From: Rhodobacteraceae bacterium UBA6213
Lineage (GTDB): Bacteria; Pseudomonadota; Alphaproteobacteria; Rhodobacterales; Rhodobacteraceae
Direction: 5' to 3'
Length of the DNA stretch: 64,000 nucleotides
Assembly (NCBI GenBank): GCA_002421605.1
Contig: DISJ01000017.1
Span: forward strand, 168,623 to 232,622
Position 1 is the first letter of the stretch. Every line of letters begins with the position of its first letter. Under the pieces are notes generated by a model. The model had not been told where the DNA came from and did no database searches. It saw nothing but the letters and a program-made list of their open reading frames with translations. A program made the translations under genes and the position numbers. Below are positions 35,856-44,312 of the stretch, in pieces.

Positions 35856-36227
35856 TCAGATCAGGGGAAGCTGGCGCGGATCGGCGGCACCCGGGCCGGG
35901 GCCATCATCGATCCAGCGGCGCACCGAGACGTCGCTCGTGTGCAATCTGCGGGCAATCTCGGCTTTGGGCAAGCCTTTTGCGTGCATCACCCGCGCCACC
36001 CAGGGCTTGGCGGTGGGCACCCGGCGCGGCAGGTGTTCGGCGGCCCGCGCGAGTGCTGTGGCGCGATCGAGCCCGACCAACTCGGCCAGCCGCCCGCGCC
36101 CCTTGGGGTTGGCAGCAAGGTAAAGTTCGGCGCCGCCGAAGGTCATCAGAAACTCGACCGCGCCCTCGATGCCCAAAACGCGGACATAGGGTTCGACATG
36201 GGCTGGCGGGGGCGGCAGGTCACGCAT
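35856..36227 (-). CDS. Mor-like middle-operon transcription activator
   Basis: 123 aa of the Mor/C family. Landmarks: LGIEGAVEFLMTFGGAELYLAANPKG (dimerisation domain) and KGLPKAEIARRLHTSDVSVRRWI (helix-turn-helix). In Mu, Mor activates the middle promoter and the related C protein the late ones; only one member is seen here, so it may do both jobs. Overlaps the MT-A70 gene by 8 nt. About 100 nt downstream (35756-35855) could hold the late promoter it controls. Confidence 0.82.
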   Translation of the reverse strand: MRDLPPPPAHVEPYVRVLGIEGAVEFLMTFGGAELYLAANPKGRGRLAELVGLDRATALARAAEHLPRRVPTAKPWVARVMHAKGLPKAEIARRLHTSDVSVRRWIDDGPGPGAADPRQLPLI

Positions 36228-36819
36228 CGGTTGCCCCGAAATGCGTGGTCTCGTTGCCCCAGACATCATGCCCCGCCCAAGGCTCACGCGCGAACAGCTC
36301 GGCGAAGTACTGGCGCGGCAACAGCCGGTCGATCATCTCGCGCATCTCGACCGGCTTGCGCGAATGTTCGCGCCGGATCGCCTCAATGCTGTCGGGGATG
36401 TCTTCGGGCGCGAGGATCACGTTGCGCTCAGATCGCGATGCGATCTGCGGTCGACCGATCTTGCCGATGAGGTACGGCTCCGTGGACGACCGCATCACAT
36501 AGCCGGTGCCCATCGCCACCTTCCAGTTCCTCGTCCGCTTCAGCCAGGAGCCGCCGGTGACATAAGAAAAGCCCCATGCCTCCAACACCGCCCCCGCCAC
36601 CATCAGGTGCGGCCAGGTCGACCAGAGAAACAGGTAGCAGTCCGGTCCCGCCAGTCGCGCCACCGGCAGCGCCTTGATCGTGTCGACATCGAGCGTGGCG
36701 TAATGCGCCTCGGGGCTCTTTACGTGTCCATTGGCCGAGCGCATCACATAGGCCCAAGGCGGGTCGGCGAGGATCGCGCCATATTTGAAAGGTGTGAGCG
36801 GGGCGAAGGGCCAGCTCAT
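36220..36819 (-). CDS. MT-A70-family adenine methyltransferase
   Basis: 199-aa N6-adenine DNA methyltransferase. DPPW at residues 19-22 is the catalytic motif; LFLWSTWPHL, WGFSYV and a C-terminal GHDVWGNE are also family features. In Rhodobacterales phages such enzymes often modify GANTC or related sites, but the target cannot be read from the sequence. It lies just before the Mor-like gene, an early/middle position, so the phage DNA would be methylated before packaging. Confidence 0.88.
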   Translation of the reverse strand: MSWPFAPLTPFKYGAILADPPWAYVMRSANGHVKSPEAHYATLDVDTIKALPVARLAGPDCYLFLWSTWPHLMVAGAVLEAWGFSYVTGGSWLKRTRNWKVAMGTGYVMRSSTEPYLIGKIGRPQIASRSERNVILAPEDIPDSIEAIRREHSRKPVEMREMIDRLLPRQYFAELFAREPWAGHDVWGNETTHFGATDA

Positions 36820-37067
36820 TCGTCGCGTTCCCGCCGCTGGCGGCCTGTGCGCAGATCGGGCGACGAGGCCTCGATCACGGTGGTCACATAGCCCTCGCGC
36901 AGCGTGTAACGGAACCCGTCAATGATCACCGCCGAGGCGCCAACCGAAACAGCGCGGTCGACGCGCTGGCCGATCCGGCACCGCAGCGCCTCGACATCGA
37001 CCAGCATGACGCGCTCGAGGTAGCGCAGCACAGCGTGATCGGTCACGATGGCGATCGGCTTCTTCAT
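36816..37067 (-). CDS. Hypothetical early phage protein, 83 aa
   Basis: Small protein overlapping both neighbours by 4 nt (ATGA). Residues 1-40 (MKKPIAIVTDHAVLRYLERVMLVDVEAL) are reminiscent of RelE/HigB-like or phage-encoded single-domain folds, with a beta sheet in SAVIIDGFRYTLREGYVTTVIE. The ending is strongly basic. I cannot assign a function. A nucleic-acid-binding role is possible. Confidence 0.7.
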   Translation of the reverse strand: MKKPIAIVTDHAVLRYLERVMLVDVEALRCRIGQRVDRAVSVGASAVIIDGFRYTLREGYVTTVIEASSPDLRTGRQRRERDE

Positions 37068-37528
37068 GCCTGCGGCCCGCCCTTCGGATCGATCCCGGCG
37101 CGGCGGCACATCGCCTTCAGCGCGTCGATCACGTCCTTGATCCGTTCCCAGTCCGACATCGCGTCGATGTCGATCGGCACATGCCCCCAATGCGCCTCGA
37201 ACCGCGCCCGCACGAAAGCGTTGAGCCCGCGCCGCCCGGCGACCTTTACCGCGCCCTTCTCTGCCAGCAGGCGCCAGAGCACATGCGCGTAGCGCACATC
37301 GCCCCGCCGCGCTGCCGGGCGTCCGCGCTTGCCATTGGCCGGGTCGCCCGAGGGCGCAAATCCGCGCGCCTTCAGCGCCTCGACCAGCTTTTCAAGATCG
37401 GCCTCGCCCATCTCGCGCATGCTCGCCTTGCCGGTCACCACCAGTTGCAGATCGCGCCGGGTCTCGGCATCGATCCCCAACTCGCGGCAGCCGACATGGA
37501 CGAGCTTCTGAAGCGCGCGGGCGGTCAT
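37064..37528 (-). CDS. gemA: GemA-like regulatory protein (Mu gp16, DUF1018)
   Basis: 154-aa early protein. Landmarks: LQKLVHVGCRELGIDAETRRDLQLVVTGKASMREM and the C-terminal AMSDWERIKDVIDALKAM. In Mu, GemA alters host gene expression and DNA supercoiling. The family is nearly always located between MuB and the Mor gene, as here. Confidence 0.85.
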   Translation of the reverse strand: MTARALQKLVHVGCRELGIDAETRRDLQLVVTGKASMREMGEADLEKLVEALKARGFAPSGDPANGKRGRPAARRGDVRYAHVLWRLLAEKGAVKVAGRRGLNAFVRARFEAHWGHVPIDIDAMSDWERIKDVIDALKAMCRRAGIDPKGGPQA

Positions 37529-37531
37529 CGG

Positions 37532-38185
37532 TCAGGCCTTCGCCAGATCGATGGTGATCGGCTGCCAGGCGGCGTCGTGGCGCGGGCGTGCGTAGCAGCG
37601 CACATAGGTCTTCGAGCCGACCACCCGCATCGCATCGCGGATCGCCGCCATCGCGCGCAGCCAGCGTTCGTCCGAAATGTCGAGCCGCAGCAGCATGAAG
37701 ATTTCCGAGCGGTTGATCTGCCCTGCCTTGTCGGTGTTGAAGGCGCGCGTCACGATCGCGCGGATCTCAGGGCGCGCCTCGGCCGACCACTCGTTGAGGC
37801 ATTCGTCGACCAGCCCCTTGGCGATCTGCAGCTCGGGGCCGAAGTCGATGTGATCGGCCACCTGCACCTGCACCTTGTAGAGGCCGTCGACGCTTTGCAG
37901 CGTCTTGTTACCCTTGGCGCCACCGATGGTCGCGCCGTATTCCTGCTCGAGGATTGCATCGAAGCCGCCGATATCGTCGAAGGTGTGCTCCTTGAATCGG
38001 GCGATCTGGTCGGAAAGCTCGAGCGCGTAGCCCACGATCTTGCGCGTGACCTCGTCCTGCAGCAGATCCTGCGCCTTGATCATCTCGACAGGTTTCAGGC
38101 CGCCCTTCGCATCGGCCATGTAGGGTTTGCCGTTGAGATCAAAGCGGCCGTCAGGCACGCGCGGGGTAATGGCTTCTCGGGTCAT
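37532..38185 (-). CDS. DUF3164 protein
   Basis: 217 aa. The conserved DUF3164 pattern is clear: DGRFDLNGKPYMADAKGGLKPVEMIKAQDLLQDE at the N-terminus, then a helical region and DERWLRAMAAIRDAMRVVGSKTYVRCY at the C-terminus. Found in nearly all Mu-like phages between MuB and GemA; suggested to bind DNA or protect ends, but no function is established for this family to my knowledge. Overlaps the next upstream gene by 4 nt. Confidence 0.85.
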   Translation of the reverse strand: MTREAITPRVPDGRFDLNGKPYMADAKGGLKPVEMIKAQDLLQDEVTRKIVGYALELSDQIARFKEHTFDDIGGFDAILEQEYGATIGGAKGNKTLQSVDGLYKVQVQVADHIDFGPELQIAKGLVDECLNEWSAEARPEIRAIVTRAFNTDKAGQINRSEIFMLLRLDISDERWLRAMAAIRDAMRVVGSKTYVRCYARPRHDAAWQPITIDLAKA

Positions 38186-38397
38186 GCCCGGTCTCCTTCT
38201 TTGGTGATGATGAGCTGCGCAGGCGTCGGCGCCCCCGGCGGGATCGGCACGAGGCCGAAGGCCGCCAGCGTCCCCGCCATCGCGGTGATTTCGTCGGTGC
38301 TGACCAGGCTCGCGCCGCGCAGACCCGAGGTGTCGATCTTGCCCAGCCCGCGCGCGGCGAGGGTCAGCATTTCGATCAGGGTCCAGCGGTCAGTCAT
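38182..38397 (-). CDS. Hypothetical early phage protein, 71 aa
   Basis: Small soluble protein with an N-terminal helix (MTDRWTLIEMLTLAARGL), a middle STDEITAMAGTLAAFG and a C-terminal PPGAPTPAQLIITKE. The ATG at 38397 overlaps the upstream stop by 8 nt. Unrecognised. Position within the tightly overlapping early operon is the only evidence that it is real. Confidence 0.6.
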   Translation of the reverse strand: MTDRWTLIEMLTLAARGLGKIDTSGLRGASLVSTDEITAMAGTLAAFGLVPIPPGAPTPAQLIITKEGDRA

Positions 38398-38725
38398 TGC
38401 CGCCGCCTTCCGCCCCGCCAAGATCTTGCTCGAGCGTCCGCAACGCCCGCTTCAACGCGCGCAGACCTTCGAGACCCACGATCGTGGTCCGGTTCGGCGC
38501 CGACGTCGCGCCTCGGCCAAGCAACAGCCAATTGGCGTCAACATTGAGTGCAGCGCAGACCTTCATCAACGTGAATGCCCGCGGCTGCGAGGCGCGCGTC
38601 TTCCAGAACGAGGGCTGGCTTTCATCAATTCCGACCGCTCGGGCAAACGCCGCTTGCGAGGGAAAGAGCGCAATCAGTTGCTCAAGCCGGTCGAACAGCG
38701 CCTCATGTTCCTTCGCGCCGGTCAT
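38390..38725 (-). CDS. Helix-turn-helix DNA-binding protein
   Basis: 111 aa. Residues 10-60 form an XRE/Cro-type HTH: LIALFPSQAAFARAVGIDESQPSFWKTRASQPRAFTLMKVCAALNV. It is followed by NANWLLLGRG-like DANWLLLGRG, which is typical of phage CI-like repressors without the S24 peptidase domain. Possible second regulator within the early operon. Overlaps its neighbours by 4 and 8 nt. Confidence 0.75.
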   Translation of the reverse strand: MTGAKEHEALFDRLEQLIALFPSQAAFARAVGIDESQPSFWKTRASQPRAFTLMKVCAALNVDANWLLLGRGATSAPNRTTIVGLEGLRALKRALRTLEQDLGGAEGGGND

Positions 38726-39093
38726 CGCTGATCCTCCCTCGCATTGCGCGGGCAGGCAGCGCAGGCGCGGAACATCCGCACCCGGAGCGGGTTGCCGGTG
38801 GCGAATGAGCGCGACTTGGCGCGCCAGTCCTGGCACTCGTGCGAGGGAAGCGTGCCGAGCGCCGGGCAGGCCACGCGGCCCGCCAGAAACACCCCCCTGA
38901 ACCGCTCTTCAACGGCGCTTAAATCGGCCGGATATTTCGCGCGAAGCACCTGGCTGATCAGCGCGGGCGAGCGGTCCATGCGCGCCGCAACGCGGTTTTG
39001 GCTGGTCGCGGTGCATTCGACCGCCATCGCCTCGACCCAGTCGGGCAAGGTTGCGCCCCAGGCGATGCGCGCAATCTCGAGCGGACTGCTCAT
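38722..39093 (-). CDS. Early DNA-binding protein with a four-cysteine C-terminus
   Basis: 123 aa. The N-terminal half has an HTH-like segment (TSQNRVAARMDRSPALISQVLRAKYP). The C-terminal half has four spaced cysteines: GRVACPAL, SHECQDW and a terminal CAACP. This could bind zinc or an iron-sulfur cluster. Overlaps neighbours by 4 nt each. Predicted transcription factor of the early operon. I do not recognise a named family. Confidence 0.65.
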   Translation of the reverse strand: MSSPLEIARIAWGATLPDWVEAMAVECTATSQNRVAARMDRSPALISQVLRAKYPADLSAVEERFRGVFLAGRVACPALGTLPSHECQDWRAKSRSFATGNPLRVRMFRACAACPRNAREDQR

Positions 39094-39644
39094 TTCAGAC
39101 CTCCGGTCAGCAGCACCAGCTCGCCGAGATTGTCATCCCAGACCGCGCGCACCCGCCGCTCGCGCGGTGGCCGCGGGCCGGTATTGCGGATCAGCCGATA
39201 GATCGCCTCGCGCCGTCCGGGCACCGCCGTGCGTTCGACCTTGAGGTAGCCCGCCTTAAGCAGCGCCTGACAATACCCATGCGCCGCTTCCAGCTTGACC
39301 CGCACCGAGGCGGTCGAGGAATGCGCGGCCAGATCGGTGGGCGTGAAGCTCTTCAGCCCCCGCATCGACGTCCAGAGATTGAGCGGGACCGAGCCGCCCG
39401 GGCCAGCCTCGCGTGTGCGCTGGAAATCGGCCACGACGCGATAGAGGTTCCGCCGCCCGACACCGCGCTGGATGTTGACGCAGGCGCCGTCCTTTTCCCA
39501 GGCACGCACGATCTCGGTCGCCTGATACATGCTGACATGCAGCTCGGCGCTGATCTCGGCATAACCAAAGGTGCCGATCCTGAGCGCAACCGCCCAGGCG
39601 GCGTCGGCGAGTGCGGCGCGGGTGTCGGGTGTCAGGAACATCAC
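39090..39644 (-). CDS. Winged-helix early phage protein
   Basis: 184 aa, two apparent winged-helix units: residues 8-72 (ALRIGTFGYAEISAELHVSMYQATEIVRAWEKDG) and residues 95-160 (TPTDLAAHSSTASVRVKLEAAHGYCQALLKAGYLKV). This suggests a DNA-binding protein acting downstream of MuB. The gene overlaps MuB by 4 nt. Possibly a replication accessory or regulator; the exact family is not recognised. Confidence 0.68.
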   Translation of the reverse strand: MMFLTPDTRAALADAAWAVALRIGTFGYAEISAELHVSMYQATEIVRAWEKDGACVNIQRGVGRRNLYRVVADFQRTREAGPGGSVPLNLWTSMRGLKSFTPTDLAAHSSTASVRVKLEAAHGYCQALLKAGYLKVERTAVPGRREAIYRLIRNTGPRPPRERRVRAVWDDNLGELVLLTGGLK

Positions 39645-40426
39645 GCCACCCTCCGCTTGGCGTCGGCCTTGCGGCGGAATTCCTCGGCCATTTCATCGCG
39701 GCGCGCGGCGGGGGCCTCGCCAGTAAAGAACGCGCCCTTCCAGTCGGCAGCGGTGACCCGCACCAACCCGCGCACCTTCGCGTGCTCGTTGATCAGCGCG
39801 AGGTTGATCGCCACGCGGCGGATCGAGCGTCGCGACGATTTCAGCAGGATCTCGCGCAGGTCCGGGGCGATCTCGATGCCCGGCGCGTAAATCGGCGCCA
39901 TGTGCCCGACATCCGCGAGGCTCGCAGGCTCGGCCGCGACCCAGTCGAGCATGCGGCCATGCACCCGCTCCCAGCGCTGCAGCTTCTGCGGCAGCAGTTC
40001 CTCGCCGATCAGGATCACCGGCACACCCGAGGCCTCGTAAAGCCCGCGCACCACCTCGATCATCTTGTCGCTGACCAGATGGTCGGCCTCGTCCAGAAGC
40101 AGCGGGCGGCCCGAGCGGGCCAGCTCTTCCGCCGCCTGGTTGAAAAGCTCGGGCGCCGTGCGCGCTGGCCGAAGGCCGAGCTCGATCACGATCTCCTGCA
40201 GCAGGGTCTTGGCGCGCCAGAGCGCCTGGATCTGGATGTGGCAGGCGCGGAAGCGGTTGGTGGCATAGACCGCCGCGGTGGTCTTGCCGTAGCCCGAAGG
40301 CCCGTAAAAGGTGGCCATGCCCGGCAGCCCGTGCGCCCGGGTCTGCACCCGGTCGATCAGGGTCAGCAAGGCTGCCACATTCCGCAGGGGTGCCACGCTG
40401 TTGTAAAGCCTCGGTTCGTCCGTCAT
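39641..40426 (-). CDS. MuB-like AAA+ target-selection ATPase
   Basis: 261-aa ATP-dependent DNA-binding protein that delivers target DNA to MuA and gives target immunity. Walker A GPSGYGKT is at residues 42-49 and Walker B LLLDEAD at 109-115. The C-terminal region (KGAFFTGEAPAARRDEMAEEFRRKADAKRR) is basic. The start MTDEPRLYNSVAPLRNVAAL at 40426 has GAGGGAA upstream. It follows MuA by 60 nt in the canonical A-B order. Confidence 0.9.
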   Translation of the reverse strand: MTDEPRLYNSVAPLRNVAALLTLIDRVQTRAHGLPGMATFYGPSGYGKTTAAVYATNRFRACHIQIQALWRAKTLLQEIVIELGLRPARTAPELFNQAAEELARSGRPLLLDEADHLVSDKMIEVVRGLYEASGVPVILIGEELLPQKLQRWERVHGRMLDWVAAEPASLADVGHMAPIYAPGIEIAPDLREILLKSSRRSIRRVAINLALINEHAKVRGLVRVTAADWKGAFFTGEAPAARRDEMAEEFRRKADAKRRVA

Positions 40427-40486
40427 CGTTCCCTCGCCTCCGCTCGTGTTTTCCGCCGTGGCGCCCGTCTGCACCCGGCGGTTTCC

Positions 40487-42607
40487 TCATCCAAAGATCG
40501 CGTCGCCCCGCTCGTCCCAGAGCATCCGTTCTGCCCGGTATTCGGGGGTCGATTGGTAGACGCTCAGCCAGCGCTGCTGTTCGGCGGTCAACCGCTCGCC
40601 CGCGCCCATCGCCCGCTCGAGCTGCAGCGCACGGCGAAACCGCTCGCGCGGTTCTTCCTCGGCGACGTGTGCCGGTGCGGCGCGGTGTGCTGCCAGATCG
40701 GCGACGATCGCCGCCTGTGCGCGCTCGAGATCGGGTGCGGGCGCCGCGCGCGCAGACTTCGGCGCGGGTTTGGCAAAGACCGGCCGCACCACCTTGGCCT
40801 CTGGCTTCGGCAGATCGACGGGCGTCAACGCCGCCAGCCCCTCGCCGATTTCGGCGGCCTTGTATTTTCGGTGCGCGGCCAGCGCCGTCTTTTCGGCGGC
40901 GAGCCAGGCGTTGCGGGCCCGCGCATGTGCACGCGCCTCATCCATGTCGAAGAACCCGGCTTTCACCAGGCACGGCGCGTGGCCGAGATAGGCGTTGTCC
41001 TGGCTGTAAATGTGCAACCCGTCGAAGAAGTTTGCCGGATCGAAGCGGATGATGACCCGCTGCCCGGCAACCTCGTGCATCCATTCCGCCCAGAACTCGC
41101 TGCCCTGAAACCGGATGCGCCCGCTGTGGCTCTCGGCGCGCAGACCCTCGGCACCCAGCAACCAGAGCCGCCGCTGCGCCTCGGTGGCCTTGCGGATCGG
41201 CGCGGTGGCATAGTTTTCGTCGAACACCTCGGCGAAACTGCGTCCCCAGGCGACTTCGGAGCGCCGCCCCTGCCGGGTGTTGTGCTCCTCGATCCCTTCG
41301 GCCAGCACTTCGAGAAACTGAACGAGGTCGATGGCGCGGCTGCCATAGTTTTCGGGCTGCGCCTCGGGCCGGTTGCCGGTCCAGGCGCCCGCAAAGCGCG
41401 GATCCTTGGCGATCGCCGTGCACATGTCGCGAAACGCCCGCTCGATCGGCTTCGACTGGCCCGCATAGGGCGTGGCCCAATGGATCTCGCAGCCGAGCGC
41501 GGTGAATAACCCCGGAATGTCCTCGTCGCGCACCTTGAAGCGGTAGCGCGTCGGGCTGCCACCAGTGATCGCCTTGGCAGCGAATTCGCGGCCGTTGTCC
41601 AGAAGCACATGCTGCGGAATGCCCCAGCTCTCGATCATGTCGCCCGCGCAAAGCAGCACCGCGGTCGCATTCGGGGTCTGATCCACGCGCCAGGCGAGGA
41701 TGCGCCCCGAATAGATGTCCTGAAACGCCACCATCTGGGCGCGCCCGATCACCGGCTTTTCGCCACGCGCGGCGGGCCAGCGCACGAAGACGTCGAACTT
41801 GTGAAAGTCGGCGTTGACCGCCTCGAGAACCGTCATCGCGGTCTTGTCGCGTACCTGGGCGGGATACATCCGTTTCACGGCGTCGAGCCCCTTGCGCGCC
41901 AGCACCTGGCTGACCTGCGACACGGCCGCATCGAGCCTGCGCCGCATCGTGCGTTCTGGCAGGATGTCCCAACCTTCGGCGCGGGCCCGCTTGACCGAGC
42001 GGCGATAGCAATCTGTGAAGGGCGGCTGTTCAAGGCGCAGATAGTCGCTCTTGATCAGCGCGAAAAACTCCGGGTTGCAGTCCTTCGCGCGCGCACGCTC
42101 GGGCGCAGCCCGGTGGCGCGGCGCGAGGTAAGGCAGGCGATCATCGGATCGGACTCCTTCGACCAGCGCCAGCCACGACCAGATGGTGCGCGCGCCAAGG
42201 CCTTCCAGCCGGGCAACCTCGGTCACCGCACTCTGGCGACCGATCGCGGGCTCGAGCACCTCGACCTTTTGCAAGATGCCCTGCCTGACGCGCGCCTTTG
42301 CCTTCACCGCCTCGGGTAGCGCTTCGAACCACGTCCAGGCCTCGTCGCGCCCCATGCGCTCGGGTTCCCTGGGTGCTCGTTCTGACCGCATCAGTTGGTG
42401 GCGCGCGCGCACGGGCAGAAGCTGCCAGCTGTATTCCCAGCCACCACCCCGGCCCGCACGTCGGCGCACCATACCGGCCTGCGCTCGCCAGCCGAGCCGT
42501 TCCGCCATCGCGGCTACACCACGGGCTGTGGTGGGCATGTCGGGTAGCCCGGCTGCGGCGATTTCTTCCGCGCTCCACCAGAGCCGATCGGGTGCGGTCG
42601 AGGTCAT
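40487..42607 (-). CDS. MuA-like DDE transposase
   Basis: 706-aa transposase responsible for integration and replicative transposition. The catalytic triad is in place: Asp267 (NADFHKFD), Asp337 (LLDNGREF) and Glu389 (KPIERAF), at almost the Mu spacing (269, 336, 392). The N-terminal 75 residues contain a winged-helix Mu end-binding domain (WWSAEEIAAAGLPDMPTTARGVAAMAERLGW). The C-terminal basic region (residues 600-690) is the likely MuB contact. Frame intact. Overlaps the ParB-like gene by 4 nt. Confidence 0.95.
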   Translation of the reverse strand: MTSTAPDRLWWSAEEIAAAGLPDMPTTARGVAAMAERLGWRAQAGMVRRRAGRGGGWEYSWQLLPVRARHQLMRSERAPREPERMGRDEAWTWFEALPEAVKAKARVRQGILQKVEVLEPAIGRQSAVTEVARLEGLGARTIWSWLALVEGVRSDDRLPYLAPRHRAAPERARAKDCNPEFFALIKSDYLRLEQPPFTDCYRRSVKRARAEGWDILPERTMRRRLDAAVSQVSQVLARKGLDAVKRMYPAQVRDKTAMTVLEAVNADFHKFDVFVRWPAARGEKPVIGRAQMVAFQDIYSGRILAWRVDQTPNATAVLLCAGDMIESWGIPQHVLLDNGREFAAKAITGGSPTRYRFKVRDEDIPGLFTALGCEIHWATPYAGQSKPIERAFRDMCTAIAKDPRFAGAWTGNRPEAQPENYGSRAIDLVQFLEVLAEGIEEHNTRQGRRSEVAWGRSFAEVFDENYATAPIRKATEAQRRLWLLGAEGLRAESHSGRIRFQGSEFWAEWMHEVAGQRVIIRFDPANFFDGLHIYSQDNAYLGHAPCLVKAGFFDMDEARAHARARNAWLAAEKTALAAHRKYKAAEIGEGLAALTPVDLPKPEAKVVRPVFAKPAPKSARAAPAPDLERAQAAIVADLAAHRAAPAHVAEEEPRERFRRALQLERAMGAGERLTAEQQRWLSVYQSTPEYRAERMLWDERGDAIFG

Positions 42608-43464
42608 TCCCGCCCCTCCCCATGCGCCTGATCGATCAATTCCTGAAGTTCGGCGGCAAAATGCCCGGCAAAGCGCCGCTTCGCAGCCTTCGGCACCCGC
42701 CCCCAGAGGGCGATCAGCGCCTTGAAACCGTCTTCGGCGGGATTCTTGACCGAGGGCGCGGCACCGTTTTTCGCCGCGAGAAATGCCTTGCGCGCCGCAG
42801 CGGCATTTTTCGCGGTGCCATCTGTCAGCGCCCGAATGACTTGGTGAAGCTCGACTGGATAGGCGATCTTTCCGATCTCGGTCAGATCCTTAAGCGTGAC
42901 CGGTCGCGGCGCGCGGCGCAGACTATCCGTCAAGTCCTGGTCGAGGTGCGATCCGGCGGCTGCGATCTTGTAGACCTGCCGTTCGGTCATTCCGAATTTC
43001 GCGGCTGTGGCCTTCACGAATGCAACTGAACTCGGTTCAGTTGCATCCCAGCGCGCCAATGCACCAGCAATTCCGCGCTTCGTTTCGGGGTGCAGGCGTT
43101 CATAAACTTGCTTGCGCGCGGCCAGAAAAACCGCCGTGTCGAGCGCGTTCATTTCGGCCCCGGCCAGGTTGTCATCAATCTCCATCATCCGCGCCCAATC
43201 GCCGGTGACGTCGGCCCAGACCTTTGCCTCGATTTCGTCCCAGCCGAGGCGGCGTGCGGCTTCAAGCCGGTGGGCTCCGGCAATGAGGTAAAGCTTGCCG
43301 TCCTTTTTCTTGCGGCAATGGATCGCATCTTTCATCACGCCGGTCTCTTCGATCGACGCGATCAGGCTTTCGACACCAGCCTCGGACGCAGGGCGCAGAC
43401 GATCGCGGCAAATGATACTTGCCACCATCACGCGACCCTGCTGCAAAAGCGTTGCCTGTTTCAT
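42604..43464 (-). CDS. ParB/Spo0J-like nuclease-domain protein
   Basis: 286 aa. The N-terminal ParB/sulfiredoxin-like domain has the GAHRLEAARRLGW motif near residues 63-75, followed by EIDDNLAGAEMNALDTAVFLAARK. A central HTH is seen at AAKFGMTERQVYKIAA. No partner ParA is in the element. Such proteins occur upstream of MuA in many alphaproteobacterial Mu-like phages; the role may be regulation or end-synapsis rather than partition. Confidence 0.85.
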   Translation of the reverse strand: MKQATLLQQGRVMVASIICRDRLRPASEAGVESLIASIEETGVMKDAIHCRKKKDGKLYLIAGAHRLEAARRLGWDEIEAKVWADVTGDWARMMEIDDNLAGAEMNALDTAVFLAARKQVYERLHPETKRGIAGALARWDATEPSSVAFVKATAAKFGMTERQVYKIAAAGSHLDQDLTDSLRRAPRPVTLKDLTEIGKIAYPVELHQVIRALTDGTAKNAAAARKAFLAAKNGAAPSVKNPAEDGFKALIALWGRVPKAAKRRFAGHFAAELQELIDQAHGEGRE

Positions 43465-43688
43465 CCCCTCGGCCCCTTCGTCATCAGATAGAAAAACCGC
43501 CGCCGCCCGCCGATGATGTGGGCGGTGCAGATGATCTCGGCCCCATGCTCCCGCAACTCTGCCACGCAGGCATTCACCGCCATCACCCGGCCACGCCGCA
43601 CGATGTCGCGGGTGGTGTGGCTGCGCCCGTCGCCGAGCACGGCCAACACTCGCTGCAGGCGGGGTGATGTCAGGGGCGCGGCGTGCAT
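43461..43688 (-). CDS. Small winged-helix-like early protein, 75 aa
   Basis: Overlaps the ParB-like gene by 4 nt. The sequence LQRVLAVLGDGRSHTTRDIVRRGRVMAVNACVAELREHGAEI is a compact winged helix with a beta hairpin at its end (IGGRRRFFYLM). The same architecture is frequent among phage helix-turn-helix domain proteins annotated only as HTH. Probably DNA-binding. Start ATG at 43688. Confidence 0.7.
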   Translation of the reverse strand: MHAAPLTSPRLQRVLAVLGDGRSHTTRDIVRRGRVMAVNACVAELREHGAEIICTAHIIGGRRRFFYLMTKGPRG

Positions 43689-43690
43689 GC

Positions 43691-43933
43691 TCAGCCCCCG
43701 TAAACCACTGCGAAATACTCGCTGACCGGCCCGAGCGCGCCGGTATCTGCCATCACGCCAAGCACCGCGACCAACTCGTCGACCGCCTCGACATAGGCTT
43801 GTGTGGCGGCATCGCGCATGGGCGAGCCTTGGCGCGCCTTCATGAGGGGAGCCAACCGGCGCGCCTCGGCCAGCAGATCGTTGGCGCGCTGCCATTGCGC
43901 AATCGGGCCGGTATGGTGCATCGCTTCCCTCAT
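43691..43933 (-). CDS. Hypothetical early phage protein, 80 aa
   Basis: All-helical, acidic, no membrane segment (ANDLLAEARRLAPLMKARQG, YVEAVDELVAVLGVMADTG). Overlaps the upstream gene by 4 nt. Not recognised. As one of the first genes expressed after infection or induction it could be a host-takeover or anti-defence factor; there is no sequence proof. Confidence 0.65.
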   Translation of the reverse strand: MREAMHHTGPIAQWQRANDLLAEARRLAPLMKARQGSPMRDAATQAYVEAVDELVAVLGVMADTGALGPVSEYFAVVYGG

Positions 43934-44184
43934 GTCCGGCCCTCGAAACTCGCCAGAACCGAGGCGATCGCGTTGAACTGATCGCGATCCTCGAGTGCCG
44001 CGAGTATCTCGAGTATCTCGTCGACCAGCGCGTCATGGCTGGCCCAAAGATCGAAGGCTTTATCCTCGTCGTCGCTTGCATCGGCCGCTTTCGCCGCCAC
44101 ACGTGCGGCCGCAAGCTTGGCCCGTAACAACCCGACAATGTCGTGCCCGGAAAGCGCATAAGGCGCCTTGGTGCTGCCGGTCAT
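43930..44184 (-). CDS. Hypothetical early phage protein, 84 aa
   Basis: Acidic helical protein with an Ala-rich first half (VGLLRAKLAAARVAAKAADASDDEDKAF) and a second helix pair ending EGRT. Overlaps both neighbours by 4 nt. No known motif. The strong negative charge resembles DNA-mimic or inhibitor-type early proteins, which is only a suggestion. Confidence 0.62.
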   Translation of the reverse strand: MTGSTKAPYALSGHDIVGLLRAKLAAARVAAKAADASDDEDKAFDLWASHDALVDEILEILAALEDRDQFNAIASVLASFEGRT

Positions 44185-44312
44185 TGCAAGATCCCCGCGA
44201 TGAAGAAGCCGCCATAGCCGATGATCATCAGGCAGACCGCCCCGATCAGGTCGCCAAGCCAGTGGTCGTCCAGCCAGCGCGCGCCAGCGATCAGTTTGCG
44301 CATCAAGATCAT
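44181..44312 (-). CDS. Single-span membrane mini-protein, 43 aa
   Basis: Starts MILMRKLIAGARWLDDHW and then has one membrane helix (LIGAVCLMIIGYGGFFIAGIL). ATGA overlaps at both ends make translation likely. Small early membrane proteins in phages often act in superinfection exclusion or in modulating host membrane proteins. Function unknown here. Confidence 0.62.
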   Translation of the reverse strand: MILMRKLIAGARWLDDHWLGDLIGAVCLMIIGYGGFFIAGILQ

